Shown piece by piece: positions 23,001 through 38,000 of a DNA stretch of 64,000 nucleotides. Numbering within the stretch: the first letter of the stretch is position 1; the number at the start of each line of letters is the position of its first letter. Below the pieces are notes generated by a model. That model had not been told where the DNA came from. It saw only the letters and a program-made list of their open reading frames with translations, and did no database searches. Both the position numbers and the translations under genes were made by a program. This DNA comes from Brasenia schreberi (lineage: Eukaryota > Streptophyta > Magnoliopsida > Nymphaeales > Cabombaceae), in assembly GCA_036023115.1 (NCBI GenBank), contig JAYKKT010000074.1:6769501-6833500 (forward strand), in the 5' to 3' direction.

Positions 23001-26000
23001 AATCGAAATGTTATCTACCACAGAAACATGGGGAAGCAAGGTCTTCAATTGATAGCCTGCTTTAATTGCAAGTGTAGGCGGTCCTTGAGGGGCTTCATTA
23101 GAGATGTACGCCTTCACTCCTCGACTGGTGGTGCAAGGAAAGATGATTGAGTTAGAACTGCAACTTGCTGTGTAATGTTTGAAGCACCTCCTTTGTCTCT
23201 ATCCAAGATCTTAAGGTACCACCTGATGTACCTAGACTGTTTATCCTCTATTTTCATTCAATTTTATTCCAGGATCTCACTAATCTCCAGATGTAGCAGC
23301 GCAATACTGCTCATATTTACTCAACCAAACATTTACATCATGTCATTAGGATTGTTTTTCTTTAATTAGTACATGCAGAAATTAGGCGTAACCTTTTCGT
23401 CATCCTTCACACTAACTTCTCACCATATTATGGTAAAACCTCCACAGTTTTCAGATCTTATAATTCAAAAGATAAAAAATAACAATGATATGAAGAATGA
23501 AGACAATGAGAAAACCAATTCATTTACTACAATTTGACTCATTAAAAGCACGTTTGTTTTTTGAAATGCTTGGTGCTATCTAGGTCCAGAAGCATAGAGA
23601 AAAATAATATCATTTGCAGCATTTTACTGCCATGGAGGAGTTCATCAAATATGGTGCTTTGTTTTCAAGTTCAACCGGGCTCGTGGTTTTTCCTCCCTAA
23701 CGTGCACCTCTACACTGTGTCCATGAAGCAAAATTTATTATAACTATTAAAAAGTTCATATTTTCGTTTACCCAGATTACAGTTTCAGTCATGGACTACT
23801 TAACGATCTAGAAGTGAAAGAGGCAGGATCAATTGAAGAGGAAGCACACATTGGGAAAGCAAGAATACAGGCACTCAAATTAGCAATCAAAATTTACATC
23901 CGACAAACCTGAAAACTGTCAATATCATGACCAGCTTCTAGGTTGAAACCCAGTTCTGTATCTTCCAGTTTGTGAAGGATGAATCCCATGATAACTTGCA
24001 ATTCAGTTGCTTTCTGAAGGCTGGGATCACTTACTCCTATCTTCTTAAAAGTCTCGATAAAGGATGGAAGCCAAATCTTGCACGAATACTGGAGAAATAT
24101 CTGATCAGCAAGAATATACTCCCATTCCGACTCTAGCGATACCGACTTCTGCATGTCCTCCATGGGAGAAACTTTGCAGGTCCTTTGGACCATAGAACGG
24201 AAGAGGAGAACAAGTAGCAGACCAAGACTGTTATCTTCACCCAATGCTCTGCAGAAAAAGGTTGTTTAGCAAGCGAATGAAAAATCCAAAATATTACGTT
24301 AAGAAACCTGTCAAGATTAGCAAGCAGACTTACCTCAATAGGCAACTAACAAGAGTGACTCTTCGATTTTCAGATATTCGAGGCAGAACTTTGATGAAAA
24401 TCTGCACGGACAAGTTACCTGTCAGTGCTGAGGGTAGAGCAATCAGCTAGAAAATTTCCAAGATGAACAACTAAGCAACTAAGGACATGTTCAAGGGATG
24501 CCGTGACCTGAAGAAGTTTCTCTGTGCAATGTGATCTAGATAACCAACAGGGAACCAGGGTACAAATCAAGCCTTCAAAAACTTGATGAGAACGATCGTC
24601 ATCCTTCACCATGCAAAAAAAGAAACAGTCACAACATAGCCCAAGGAAAATATCTCTAGTTTCTAATGCCAATCAGCACATCAAACAGAATTATCAACCT
24701 TCTGTTTCGATTCCAAGTACAATCAGCTAAATAAATCATAATTTTAGGGGGACTAGCCACAGGATATTATCAGCCTCAATAAGGGAAAAGGATGGAATAG
24801 CGTATAGCTGGTTTAACAAGGATGTAAAAACTTCACAAAACCAATAGAATTGTAGAGCAAAGACTGGTAGTAGGTCTGAATAAAGGAACACTAACCTGCT
24901 TTATAGTAGATTCACCAATCACCATGCATATGTCAATTAGATGATCCACAATCTGACCAGGAACCAACTTAGTTAGAGATGTCATGAATGAAAATACTTG
25001 AATGCGAGCTGTACAATCCTCCACACTGCGCATGAAATCGATTAAGAGATCCACATTCATTTTCTCCAGAAGAGGGTTCTGTTGATATGGGATAGAGAAC
25101 AGCATAAGGATAAATACCATCAAATATATACATCAAAAGATGGCCAGAGACTCTTATCAAAAGAAATATCTCAAATTACAGAATACCACCATCACCTCTG
25201 AAGGATGACTGGAGAGCAAAGAAGCAGCAATGTCCTCTAAAACAGTTAAAATTGACCGTTGAAGGTCGTACGTTAAGTCTTTGACCGATGGAGAGACATT
25301 AACTGATGCTACATCACATGTTTCACAAGTACTGGCAACACTGGAAATCCATTCAGTATCCAGAGTCTTGCAAAGAAGCTTAATAAGAGCTTCAACAAGA
25401 GAAGGCCTGAACAGTTATAACAATTATTACGTCAGACTCAGGTTCCTGGAAGAAAAAAAGGCAGAAGAATATATCTAATTCAAAGTCAAATACAAAGACA
25501 AAGACACTGACCTTCTCTCTAACTCTCTTTTTAACAACACAAAATCAAGCAGAGAGAACAAGAAATGCAAAAGTCCTTGTTCCTTAGTGAATAGGATAAG
25601 TTTTTGGTGCAATGATGTCCTTGATTTTTTTGAAGCACTGGGAGAGCGACACTCGGTGAGATTTTGGGAAAGGAGAAGGTCGAGATGCTTGCATATGGTC
25701 AGGCTATCAATCTGAACAAAACAAAAAATTAGAGAAAAGGAACCGTTACAAGTGGTAGAATGATCAGAGCAGCAAGAATTAAATATTGTTGCTTATAGAA
25801 CAGGCAAAGTTCAGGATACATGTGCATGAATGGAATTAACAACATCCAACATTAGTAAATAAAGATATTTCAGTTCAAAAGGCCCCATTTGTTATCTACT
25901 AAACGAACTCCAATATTTAGCAATTCATTTATATCTTTGTCTACCTCCAACCTGGTATGAAAGAGATGTATACACATAAGGAACACCAAAACATAATCAT

Positions 26001-29000
26001 GTGACTGTAAGCCCATTAGCACAACTACGTATGAAACCACAATTTTTAGAAGCAAAAATAGGGCCAAGCAGTTCAGGAAGCACCTATAAAACATGCATCA
26101 ACTTCATGAATATGTTTTGGATACGAATAGTAAAATAAAAAGTACTTTCAACATCCAAAAGAGAACCTCCAAAAATTGACCTTGGAGTTCCCAAAAGACC
26201 ATAAGAACAAGAGACTTAAAAGTTGCCAACCAGGTTGCATTTCGTGGATAGGGTACATCGAAGTACATATTCATGGGAGTTTAATAACCAAAACGCAACG
26301 AGAGCATATTAATGATTTGGAATACAGCACAGGACTTTCATCAGATTGATAAATGTACGACTCGAGCTTTAAAGGATATCAAGCAAGTTCTGATCAGTAC
26401 CTAACCCATTCAATATAATTTGGCAATAGGGATAAAGTTGTTCAAACGTAAACGAAGAGGATGGATAATTTCAAGATTAAATTAACCATCTTTCCAACTT
26501 TAAAACAGCTTCAGCAAAATGCGTGGCTGGACTTATAGGTTCCAACCTTTCTATATACCTACATATCATATTCCTTTTCACTGTAACCTCAACAAACAAG
26601 GAAATGTCTGCAGCCACTTACGTCGTACATTGTCTCACAAATTGAAAAACTGAAGCAAGATCACATTCAGATTAAAAGGCTTAATATTGGTATCACCATC
26701 AGAACAAATTATGTAAGTCATACATTTATTAGACAACATGACAATCAAGGTCACACATGAAAAAAGGATATTACTTTTCGCTGCAAAGTTAAAGTGAATG
26801 ACAGGTGAATCCAGAGAAAAGCTTTAGATGAATGCCAAATTCCAGCAAAGGAAGATGCTTTGACAAGGTCGAATTGACAGGCCATGGGACCAGGTCAAGT
26901 TTGCAAAAGAATAACCAAACAAGTTTGACACTGAACACATCAGATATGGGTTGACTTCAAGTTAACCAGTCACCTAGACATAAGTACCCCTGGCCTTAAC
27001 AATTCATTTTACGTCAAAGGGCATCAAACAAATATTCCTACGCTATTACATCAGACAGTCAGCTGAAAGAGTAGAATATCAGTATCCCTCTTTTGTAGCC
27101 AAAATGTAAATGCTGATGGTCAGATATATAGTGAATGATTGATCACCAACCAAAAATGCTTTGTAGATATGAAGAACTACACATGTTTAATTGCACAAGA
27201 AAAGTAATATACTATATAATCAACAAACAAGGAAAATGATAAAAATAACACATAAGCACAAAAGACTAACAGAAAATGCACCCTACTTCATGTACTATTT
27301 TTTTGAAAAAGCAAGCATCGAAAATGATAACGCAGTGACAAACTACCAAATATTTACTTTTCCGGACAACAAAAAGTACAACTCAAAGAGCACCCAAACA
27401 AACAACAACACATACGATAGACTAAATTGCAAATTAACATGGAAAAGTTAAAAATTGGAGTAGGCTACTTCAAACGCACATGTAATTTCATGAGAAGATC
27501 CTTTGCCGCTCTCTGTATTTCAGCAATATCATGTCGAGCAAGGATGACAAGATATTGGAACAATTTGTCCTAAAAATTGAAACAGGAATTGTCAGCTAGA
27601 CTCCCACAAATATAGAGAAAGCCACCAGAAAAGAAGATTCTACAGCTGATAACAAGAATCTAAAGTCACAAACAGATAAACGCAAAAGCAACATATCGGA
27701 GGAGGTCCATCAAAAGAAACAAATCATACATGAAAACTACCTGCATCTCAGTCCTCAAGCCATCATAAAATTCAGAAGAAAGACTCTGTAGAATCGTGAG
27801 ACATGGTTTTACAATTGCAGCATTTTTGCAAGTGTTGGGAACCTGTAAGCCACCATAACATATAAAAAACCCAAGTAAAAGTAAAGCTGTGTGCCAGGAC
27901 CTGCAAGCTAACCCACCTGTAATACTCCAAAAATATTGTTGGCAATACCTTCTCCATCATGAGGACAAGGGAAGGATGTCCAATTCTGTTACCACCAGAA
28001 CCACAATAAATTTGAAGTCATCATATCACAGATACTAGATGGAGCTAGGAAGAAGTTTCAAAAGAAAGAATCATATATGAAGCATCACCAAAGAAAGGTG
28101 GACAACATACCTCGAGCAATACACAGAATATCCGAATTTCAACCTCTGACAGGTTTTGCTCAGGGCCAACAGTCTCCCCTGAGCCCAAACTGCGCCTTCT
28201 CAGAAGATCAAATAACAACGGTTTTGTCTCCTCAATAAAAATGGAACTGTTACCAACTCCCTTGAGCATAGACAGCAACACAAACTGAAATAAGCTAGCA
28301 AAAGGAATTATTGAGAAATCTTTATAGAATAAGCATGGACAAATAAGAAGAAAACAAGAACATCTCAGCAACAAGCATACAGAAGTTAGGGCCTGAACCT
28401 TTCCATACTGTCGCAATTTGAAGGCAGACCTCAAGATGAAAAGCATTATCTCTATCTTCTTATCACAATCGAACCTGGAGAGACTGTAATATAAGTACTT
28501 GAACATGTAGCAGCAGTACAATGAAACTTTAACTTAAGATGGCACCATAAAGAAATTTTACTAAAGAAGAAACAGAATGGGTACATAACATGGAAAGCAG
28601 AGACAGGAACATCTGAAGGTGAAGAAAATATTAGAATGACAAGAAAACAGACGAATTATCCAATTTACCCCCCAAATAAGAAATTATCATAAATTGTCAC
28701 AGCATCCCCAATAAAGTAACGGCTATGGACCTTAGGCAGATAATATATACTTACATGTTATGAAAGTAAAGAACCAATATATGTCATATAACACAACACG
28801 AGATATAACGTGTGATTCTTTTTTTTATGTAAAATAAAATTAGACTCGAATTCAAGAAACAAAAAGTATGGTATAGAAAGTCAACAACTTAGAAAGAACA
28901 TTTTACATATTGTCCACATGATCCACTAGCAAAAGGATGCTCTGGTTGTTTCCGAAGTGGGCACATAAGAGCTGGGCAGGGTAACATCCCTATGAAAGTC

Positions 29001-32000
29001 ATGAAGTCTCTAATTTTTTTTTATATAAAATAAATTTAAAACCGATTCCAAGCAAGAAAAGGTAAGGCACAGAAGGCCGACAACTTAAAGGAATATTGTC
29101 CCTATTGTCAACATGCACTGTAGAAGAGGGATGATCTGAATGATGCGGTTGTTGATTCCAAACTCTATAAATTTCTTTCTCTGAATTGGGCACATAAAGA
29201 GCTGGGCAGGGATGTTCCCTATGAAATCAAATTCATTGAAAAGGTCTTGTTTGAATTCTGGTATAGATGCGCTACTGTTTGTCAATACCAAACAAAAGAT
29301 CAAGCACCATTCCCAATTTCAAAGTTGATAGACCTTTCCAGGTGTGATCTTAGTTATCAATAGCGCGCTATAGCGGGAGACCCTTAGAGGGCGACCCGCC
29401 ATAGCCAATATAGCGCCGCTAACAATGCTAAAGCGGACCGCGAACAGTGTTGTGTTGGGTCAAGCCCAGTCGATCCAATTGGATCGACCCGATCCAAATG
29501 TAATAAAAAGGTCATACCGTCAGACGAGGGTTATCACTCTCTCCCCGCCTCTCTCTCTCCCGCCTCTCGCCATCTCTCACTCCTGCGGCCCGCTTCTCAC
29601 CTTTGCTCGCCACCACCACCCTCACTATCGCGGCCCATCTCTCGCCGCTGCTCGCTGCCACCACCCTCACTGTCTCGGCCTGCCTCTCATTGTTGCTCTT
29701 CGCCACCACCCTCACTGTCGCGGCCCGCCTCTCGTCTCTCGCCACTACTCAACCCGCCTCTCGCCATCTATCACTCATGTGGTCCCCCTCTCACCACTAC
29801 TCTCCGCCACCACCCTCACTGTCACGGCCCCCCACTGCCCTCACTGTCGCGGCCTGCCTCTCGCCGTTGCTCTCCCCACCTCTCGCCATCTCTTACTCTT
29901 GTGGCCTGTCACGTAGCTGACACCAGCTTAAAACTTTCGGATCTTTTATGAGTGTTTTTATCTTTTGAGCACTAATGCACCAAAAAGGGGTCGTGACTCG
30001 TGAGTGATCGTGTTGTTTATAATGAATTTTTCAACTTGATAGAATCCAATCCTCCTCTCAAGTGGTTTGAATAAAGCTTCTATTCACTGGTCAACATAAT
30101 GTAATCTGTAGTTGCAAGTGATCATGTTGTTTATAAACTGATGGCACATTTGTTATCTTTTGTTCTAGGTGATCCTCGAGTGGACGTGGTTAATATATTT
30201 TGGGTAAATTCTAGGGCAATAACTTGGGTCAAGAATGATAATGAAAGATCATCATCCTCAAGATATTGTAAAGTTAATGTGTTATTATCACAGTATTTTC
30301 GAGAGAGTTTTCATGTTTACTTTGCTTTTTATTTGGAAATTCGGTATTCCATCCTTTTTATGTTATTTGAGTTTATAAACCTTTTCAGACTACTTTTTAA
30401 GTAATTTTCATTACGTGAACAGTGTTACTAACTATATCCTTTGTGCTTCAAACTTTTTTTTATATTTCCTGAATATTTTGGAAGCTTCCAAAAGAATAAG
30501 TTCAGTCAACCAACAACCGCACAAACTACATAAAGATGCCCAACACCAGATAAGTCCGAACAAAGAGACTATCAATCCATGGAGCCAATTCAAATAAGAT
30601 CAAACACAAACTTAACTAGAGGACTAGCCTTTGAAGCTTCAAAATGAAACAAATTCATCAAGAGTTTGCAGTTAAACGCCACAACAATAAGAATTCTTGC
30701 TATTTCCAAATGACCAGGGGAATATGATGTTCCTCGCATTCTTGTTTGTACGCAGTCTGGCCTCACTCTGGCATGCCAATATCCTAATCAGGTTCCACCA
30801 ACAAAGCCTCGGGAACAAATTTAGGCATTCATTGTATATTCCAACTTTGATGTGCGTATGAAAGAGAGAGAGAGAGCAGACATGCATAAGCACCAGACCA
30901 AGGCATACTCAATGGTAATCCAGCAGTGACGACTGACGAAAGGTCAAACAGAATGAAGGATCCAAATCTTGAAGTTGCAAAGCTTGCACTTTGAAATCTT
31001 CTCATCAAAATTAATAATGACCATACACAAAGTCGATGCAGTTAATAAAATAACAATGACATGAAAAGCGTGCAAAATCTACAAAAGAAAGCAACATATG
31101 CAACTTGAACAGCAGAAGAAAATATCAGAATAGAACATAAAACTCGCCAGATATCGACAACAGTTAGTTGCCAGAGAACAAGTAAAGCTACCAGAAACCA
31201 GACCTCTTATCAAGATTTTGTGGCACAAAAAGTGTCGTTCTGGAACTTAACAAAGACTTCAGAAATGATGAAAAGAAATCTGGATTCAGAGATATCATTC
31301 TCTTTTGTTGCATTATCAGCTCAAGGACTTCCCCATACGAAGGCAAGAAGTTGCCATCATCCAGAGTACTTTTGCTTCCTATAGCCAAACATAATAGTGT
31401 GATGCAAAAGAAGAAATGGAACTTAAAATCTTGAAAAAATAAGATGCAGTCAGAGCACCATTTTGTTTGGATGAAGTTGACATATGGCACCATAGGTTGT
31501 AAAGCCCTTCAAGACAATCAACTCCAGCAACCCTCACTGCCTGAAGACAAAAGATTACACTTCAGAACATGAAAAGTACAGAATTAAACAAAACATTGGG
31601 AGGTCTCCCATAAAAAGGATAGACTATATACATTAATACTGGTCCATATAAGCCAAAGAAAAGCAGTCATTCAAAATTTCAAGGTACAGATAAATACCTG
31701 CTCAGAACTAGAAAGTGGCACAAAAACTGAAGGGAACGCAAGTAGGAGATCTATTATTTTGACATTCCCCAGTGTAATCTCAGCAGATGAAGACACGATG
31801 GAAGCAAGAGTGGCAAGTAAATGAAGGCTTGCAACCTGCACTGGCACGGGAAATACTGCAAGGAAGATACCCTTTATATCATTATCTCCATTTCAAGAAA
31901 GAGTTAGTTCCAACCAATCACATAAATTTCATGATGAACAAAATGTACCAATGGAAACATTTGGGCATTGGACTGGAAGGGAAGGCAAAAATAATCACTT

Positions 32001-35000
32001 CACAACAAGACCATTTAATAAGCAAAACATAAAGTACATGCAATGATGAAGCAACTTGCAAAACAAAGAGATTTTCAACATTAGTAGTGGCTGGTGAGAA
32101 AGTCTTATCAATCGACCCAACCCTTAAGGTTACACTATAGTACTCATGGGTACAGCTGAAAGGTGGACAGAAGTAATAATATTGCCACCGCCTCCAAAAC
32201 CTGCTAATGGACCCTCATAGACTATTAAGGATCACATGTCTTTTAGTCAAAGTTTTTAGATTGACTGACAACGAGGAAAAATCATCTATGGGCTATCTTT
32301 ATGAAACCATGTATAGGGATAAAGAATCTATTAGAAGCAATTTTAATAGAAGAAATTGAGGTCATGTGCTTGTGTGGATGATTATCAATAAAATGGAATA
32401 AAGAGTTGCATCATTCTATTCATGTAGCAACTTACTATCTAAATCCACCATTTAGGTATTCTACAAGCTTTAAAAGGGGTAGTGAAGTTAATCAAGGTAT
32501 CATTAATTGCATAGATGGATGGTTCCAAAAAAGAATAGAGCGAGAGATGGAGATCTAAGATAATGTTCTTCACTTGATGGGCTTACATGTAGCCACTCGT
32601 AATCATACTAAGTAAACATATGAATCATTTATCTTTCAAGTTTCTTAAATCTTATATTTATTGTAGAATAAATCTTTAATTTGTCATTTTTATTAAATAT
32701 TTGGTGAAATAGGTTTTAAAATGATTGCCCAAAGAGATTTTGAAATAAGAGTTCTGAGCCAAACCTTTAGTAAAATTGGTTGTAAAAGGAATTATAGTAT
32801 TTTTCAACATATCCACACAAAAAGCGCAAAGGATTGAAAAATAAGCAGCTTAATGATCTAGTTTTCATCCGTTGCAACATGCGACTCCCATAAAGGTAAT
32901 AAAAGATTATTTATTAATTAAGTATTTAATTCAATGTTTCAGTTTATTCAATTGTTTATGTTATTCTTGAACTTTTCAGATTTATTAATTGTTAATGTTA
33001 TTTACTTATCATTCTTATAAGCAATTAAAAAAAGAGAACCAATTTGATCGATCTAATAAGTGTGGATAATTTTCATATCTAGAAGGGTGCATTATAGAAG
33101 ATAATGAAGCAAATGCACTCATAACTGAAGAAGACATTCAATGGACTAATTTGGAAGGAGCGCAACAATATCATCAAGGGGATGATAATTTTGATTTTGA
33201 AGCTAAAGGTGGTCATACAAAAAAAAGACCATATACATAATGAGGTTATTAGAAACTAACTAAGAGTGACATCAATAGAGGATAAAATGAGGGAATATCA
33301 TCTAAGATGGTTTAGACATATAGAAAGAAGATCAAAAGAAGACCCTGTAAGAAGGTATGAAAAACTAGATTTTGAGAGTACTAAGAGAGGTAGAGGACGA
33401 CCACAAAAGTGTTTGAAAGAAATAATAAAGAATGATCTAGCTTATTGCGAGTTAACTGCTAACATGACACTTGATAGGACTCTGTCGAAACAAAGAATCC
33501 ATATAGTCGACCCCGTCTAGTATGGTAAAAGGCTTAGTTGTTGTTGTTATGAAAGTTGTAATTTTGCTAAAGATGTCATGCTTAAATGCTTTATACATTG
33601 AAAATTGAATGGTGATTGATGAATATTTACTAACTTATGAATTATATGCTTTGTTTAAAATTATTATGATTTTTTTTTATTTTTTTCAATTTTTTAGTAT
33701 TAAAAGATGAAATGGTCCGATATTATATAATATATATCGTGAACCAAAACGATACACGATATGATACGATACGATACAAACAACACTGCTTGGAACATAA
33801 CCATCAACAACTAAAAACAATGAATAAATATCAAAACTATGAAATCCAATCTAGATGTCCAATTAAACTTTCTAGCAAACAAACTTTAACTAGAAAAGGA
33901 ACAAAATGAAGAGATGGGACAAGTACTGTGTGATGGAGACACATGGTTCCTGTTGTTTAGGCAGTGTGACAAAAGAATACATGGATAAATCCAATAATTA
34001 AGCGAACACATGTAATCCTAAGCAGTGTCGAACGGAAACCAGCATTTTTGCGGGTTTTTGTGGTTTTTCAGAGCTCCCCAAGCTTCCCTGCCATGGTTCT
34101 CCCCCTCCTTGGTGTTCAAGGGACCAAAACCGTGCTCTACGGTGTTCGTGCAAGCCTCCTAACTCGGATTTTGGTATATTTTTAGTATTTTTCTTTGTAT
34201 TTATTATTTTTTTATGTTATTTGTATTTTTCTTTTTTTTAATGACAAAATATGAAGTTATTAAGTGTGTGGATATGATTTTTATTGCATTCATGAAGTGG
34301 GAGACACTCTATTTGAGTGTTATTTGAAGATTGGGGATTTACGAAGTGCTTTTATTTTTAGATTTTTTATTGAATTAAAGTGTTCAATTAAGATGGCAGG
34401 AATGGGGTATTAGAGACTCCCATTCTCGATCTGATGATCCGGCATGGAGTGGGGTACACCAGTTGAAGGTTTCAGATTGAAGATGTTATACATCGAGAGA
34501 TGGAGATATATAATAATGCTCTTCACTTGATGGGTTTGCCTGTGGCAATTCGCAACCGCACTACTATGCGTCCAATTAAATTGTTTATCTTCGTATTTAA
34601 GTTTCTTAAATCAATACATCTTATATTATTGTGGATTATGTCCCTAATGTTTGCCTTTTTCTAGAGATGTTTGGTGGAATAGGTTTAGAAGTGATTGTCC
34701 AAACCTTAAGAATTTTGCAGTCAGAGTTCTGAGTCAAACCTCTACTGCAACGGGTTGTGAAAGGAATTGGAGTGTCTTTGAACACATCCATACAAAAAAG
34801 CGCAACAGGTTAAAACATAAGCGGCTGAATGACTTAGTTTTTATTCGTTATAACATGTGGCTTCGCGAAAGGTAAAGTTGTATTAGTTAGTACTTAAGGA
34901 ATCAATTCAATATATTGTTTGACTTCAATTGTTAATATTATTTATTAATTGCTTATCTTTCTTTCTTATAGGCAATTGAAAAAAGTAACTAGAGAAGAAA

Positions 35001-38000
35001 GCCAATTTAATTCAATAAGTTTGGATAATTTTTATATATTAGAAGACTGGATTATAGAAGATAGTGAAGAAAATGCACTCCAAACTAAAGAAGACATTAC
35101 ATGGATAAATTTGGAAGGAGCGCAACAAGAGTATCAAAGAGATGAAGAATTTGATTTTCAAGCAGAAGGTGGTGATGATGATGAGGATCTTCAGCAAGGA
35201 GGATGAAGATTATTTAATTGATGATCCTAATTACAATATGTAAAATGTAAATGTATTTCATTTTTTACTTCAAAATATGTAAATTCGGATGCAATTGTTC
35301 AATGTTGAATGCTCAATATGTACTAAACTTTGCATTATATGAATTCAAAGCAATTACTATATTTTTAAATTTTTTCTGTTTTTTTAAATTCTTTATTTTA
35401 TTTTTTAATATTAAAGTACAATACGCTACGATTCGATACGCCCGTATCGTGGAGCCCAGTGATACGCAATACGATACGCGTCAGGCAACACTGATCCAAA
35501 GAACCTATTAAAGGCTAATCTAGGGCCTCGTTGAATGGAATGACGTCACTTTGGCTGGTAGAGCCTTCCACCTTCATTGTGAGATCCACACCCCGCCGAC
35601 TCCCTTAAATTGTTGCTCCAAACAAAAGTTGATCATATGTCCCCATAAGACAGTCAAGCAATTATTACATTAATGTCGGAACTTAGAACAGCATAGAAAT
35701 ATACTCACAAAACATTTCAACATGAAAACACCAACATAAATTTCTACAACCCAATACATACTCTTGGTTCTACCAAGCAGGTTCACGTTACATGACCGTA
35801 GCTCTATACCCAAGTCAAGCCAAAGAGCTAGATGCCCCTATGTTCAAAGGTCACGTAGGCAGCAAAAGACACCTTCATATGGTGAACCTCCCACCACACA
35901 CACACACACACGTAACTGTGAAATATATTTCAGATATTTATGACAAAATTATGAAATCAAAACTTAAATGCGAACAATTTAAGAATTACATCTGATTTTA
36001 GAGGAGCGATAAGGGAATCACATTTCTACAGAAAAAGAGGCTGAGATTGGACATTTTCCTCCCCCAAAAATTGAGGACCTTTTCTCCATCAATCATATTT
36101 GGAAAAATACATTAGTTCTAAAGATTTTCAGGAAATCTTAATTGATATAGTACATCCAGTGTTAAATATAAGCAACTCAATTGCATCAGTGTGCTCCCAT
36201 ATATACATACACAGATACAGTTTGGATATATCTATCTCCAAACTGAAGCAATTCACTCAGAAAAAAAGAGAGATTGAATAAGCAACAATCACTTACCAGT
36301 TACCACCCTCATCAGATAGGTGTATATGGACATTCTGAACCATGATAGCTTACAGTAGTACAAGCCCTTGTTAGAACGGATTTGCAACCAAATGTTGTCG
36401 AACTTTGCAGATGCAATGTGCAAGTTTATTTATTAAAATAAAATGTCTTAGCAAGTACTAAGAATACCCCCACTAAGATTATCTCAACTTTTGCTACAGT
36501 GACAAACTAATAGACTTGAACTCACGAGGATGTCCCAAATAGTTCAAAGGTCATGCTAAAGTCAAACTAATACATTAAAATTAGCAAAACAATGTATACA
36601 TAATCTAACAATTAGGTGTCACAGTGGAGCATATGAAAATGTAATTCAAGTGTCAATACTAGCTCGTAAACATAAAAGTACAGTATGCGTAATCTGTAAG
36701 AGATTAGGTTGGAGTGTACAGGTAGAAGTTATGGTGGTACAGCACCATCATACATCATAAATAAATCACTAAAGAATACTGGTTCAGCAGAAAAGAAGAT
36801 GGATAAAGCAATGTATACTTACTGTCCTCGGTATAAAATTTTGATAGGAAAAGAACGGGATCGAAACCACAACCCATTACAAGCAAATGTAGATGTTTCC
36901 TAAACAGATCCTTGGATGAAGATGTGGCAAAGAAAACATAAAGGTTCTCAAGCACATGATTCCATTGTGGATTCTTAGCCTGCAAATTATAAAATGGATA
37001 TATCAAAACTTAATGCAGAAGTCCCTAAAGCAAGTTAGTAAAATATTGCAGCAACAAGAACAGCCACCACAAGAATGTCAAAATGAAAGAAAAAAAAATC
37101 ACCATGTCATAATGTTGCACCATCCTGGAAAATACATCTAAAAGAGCCCAAGAAATGGAAATTATAAGGTTGGCATTCATAGCTTCAGAATTTGAATCAA
37201 TGCGAAGGTACACATTTAAGTCAGAGAAAACATCATCCAGCTCTTCCATCTTGAACAACACCTGATAAAATGCAGATATAGGGTCACACTGGAGAAATTA
37301 TCATTACAAAGAACAAGGATGTGTCAAACAAACCTCCTCAGCAAGGACAAGATCGCTCTTGGTCTCCATATTGAAAGACAGAGACTTCAAAACAGGAAAA
37401 CAGGCTTCAAAGAGACTCAAAAAGTTTCCACCTTTTGCTACAGAAAAGAAACTGAAGTGGGTTACTGCACATTTTAAAAATGAAAACAAAGATATATCTG
37501 CAGCTGCATTTTGTAGACTAGAGTACTGTAATTTCTCAGAGGAACCCGGCAACTCTAACCTCCTTAGCAAACGTATTTGAAGAAATCGAATGAAATTTTC
37601 ATCAATTGTTATTTGCTTTCTACTGTTCTACACAAATCTTTCAAGAGGATATGCCTCTAACTTAAGATCAGTAAATTGAGGGTTAACTCCACAGATAGGA
37701 GTCACAATACTTAAATAGAAGTATTTGCAATTTAACAACACATCAAATTCTTGAAGCTCCCTTGCTTTTCTCTCTTTACTTGCTTGCACATGGCATCAAA
37801 GTCACACTGACGTATGCAAGAAGGTATGCACCTTACAACTTCAGTGACAATTTTTTAGTTGAGGAATCACTAGGTCACATAAACCAAGTTTCACTTAACT
37901 TTAGTCAATATTTCTCAACATTGGAATAGACATGATATAGGGAGGAGCCATCTTCCATTCACATATTCCCTTTTGAAACACTGGGTGCAGGAGGGACAAC

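Noticed and set aside
29425..29920. 163- and 105-codon plus-strand open frames
   Set aside because: They are translations of the C-rich minisatellite and open in several frames only because of the repeat.
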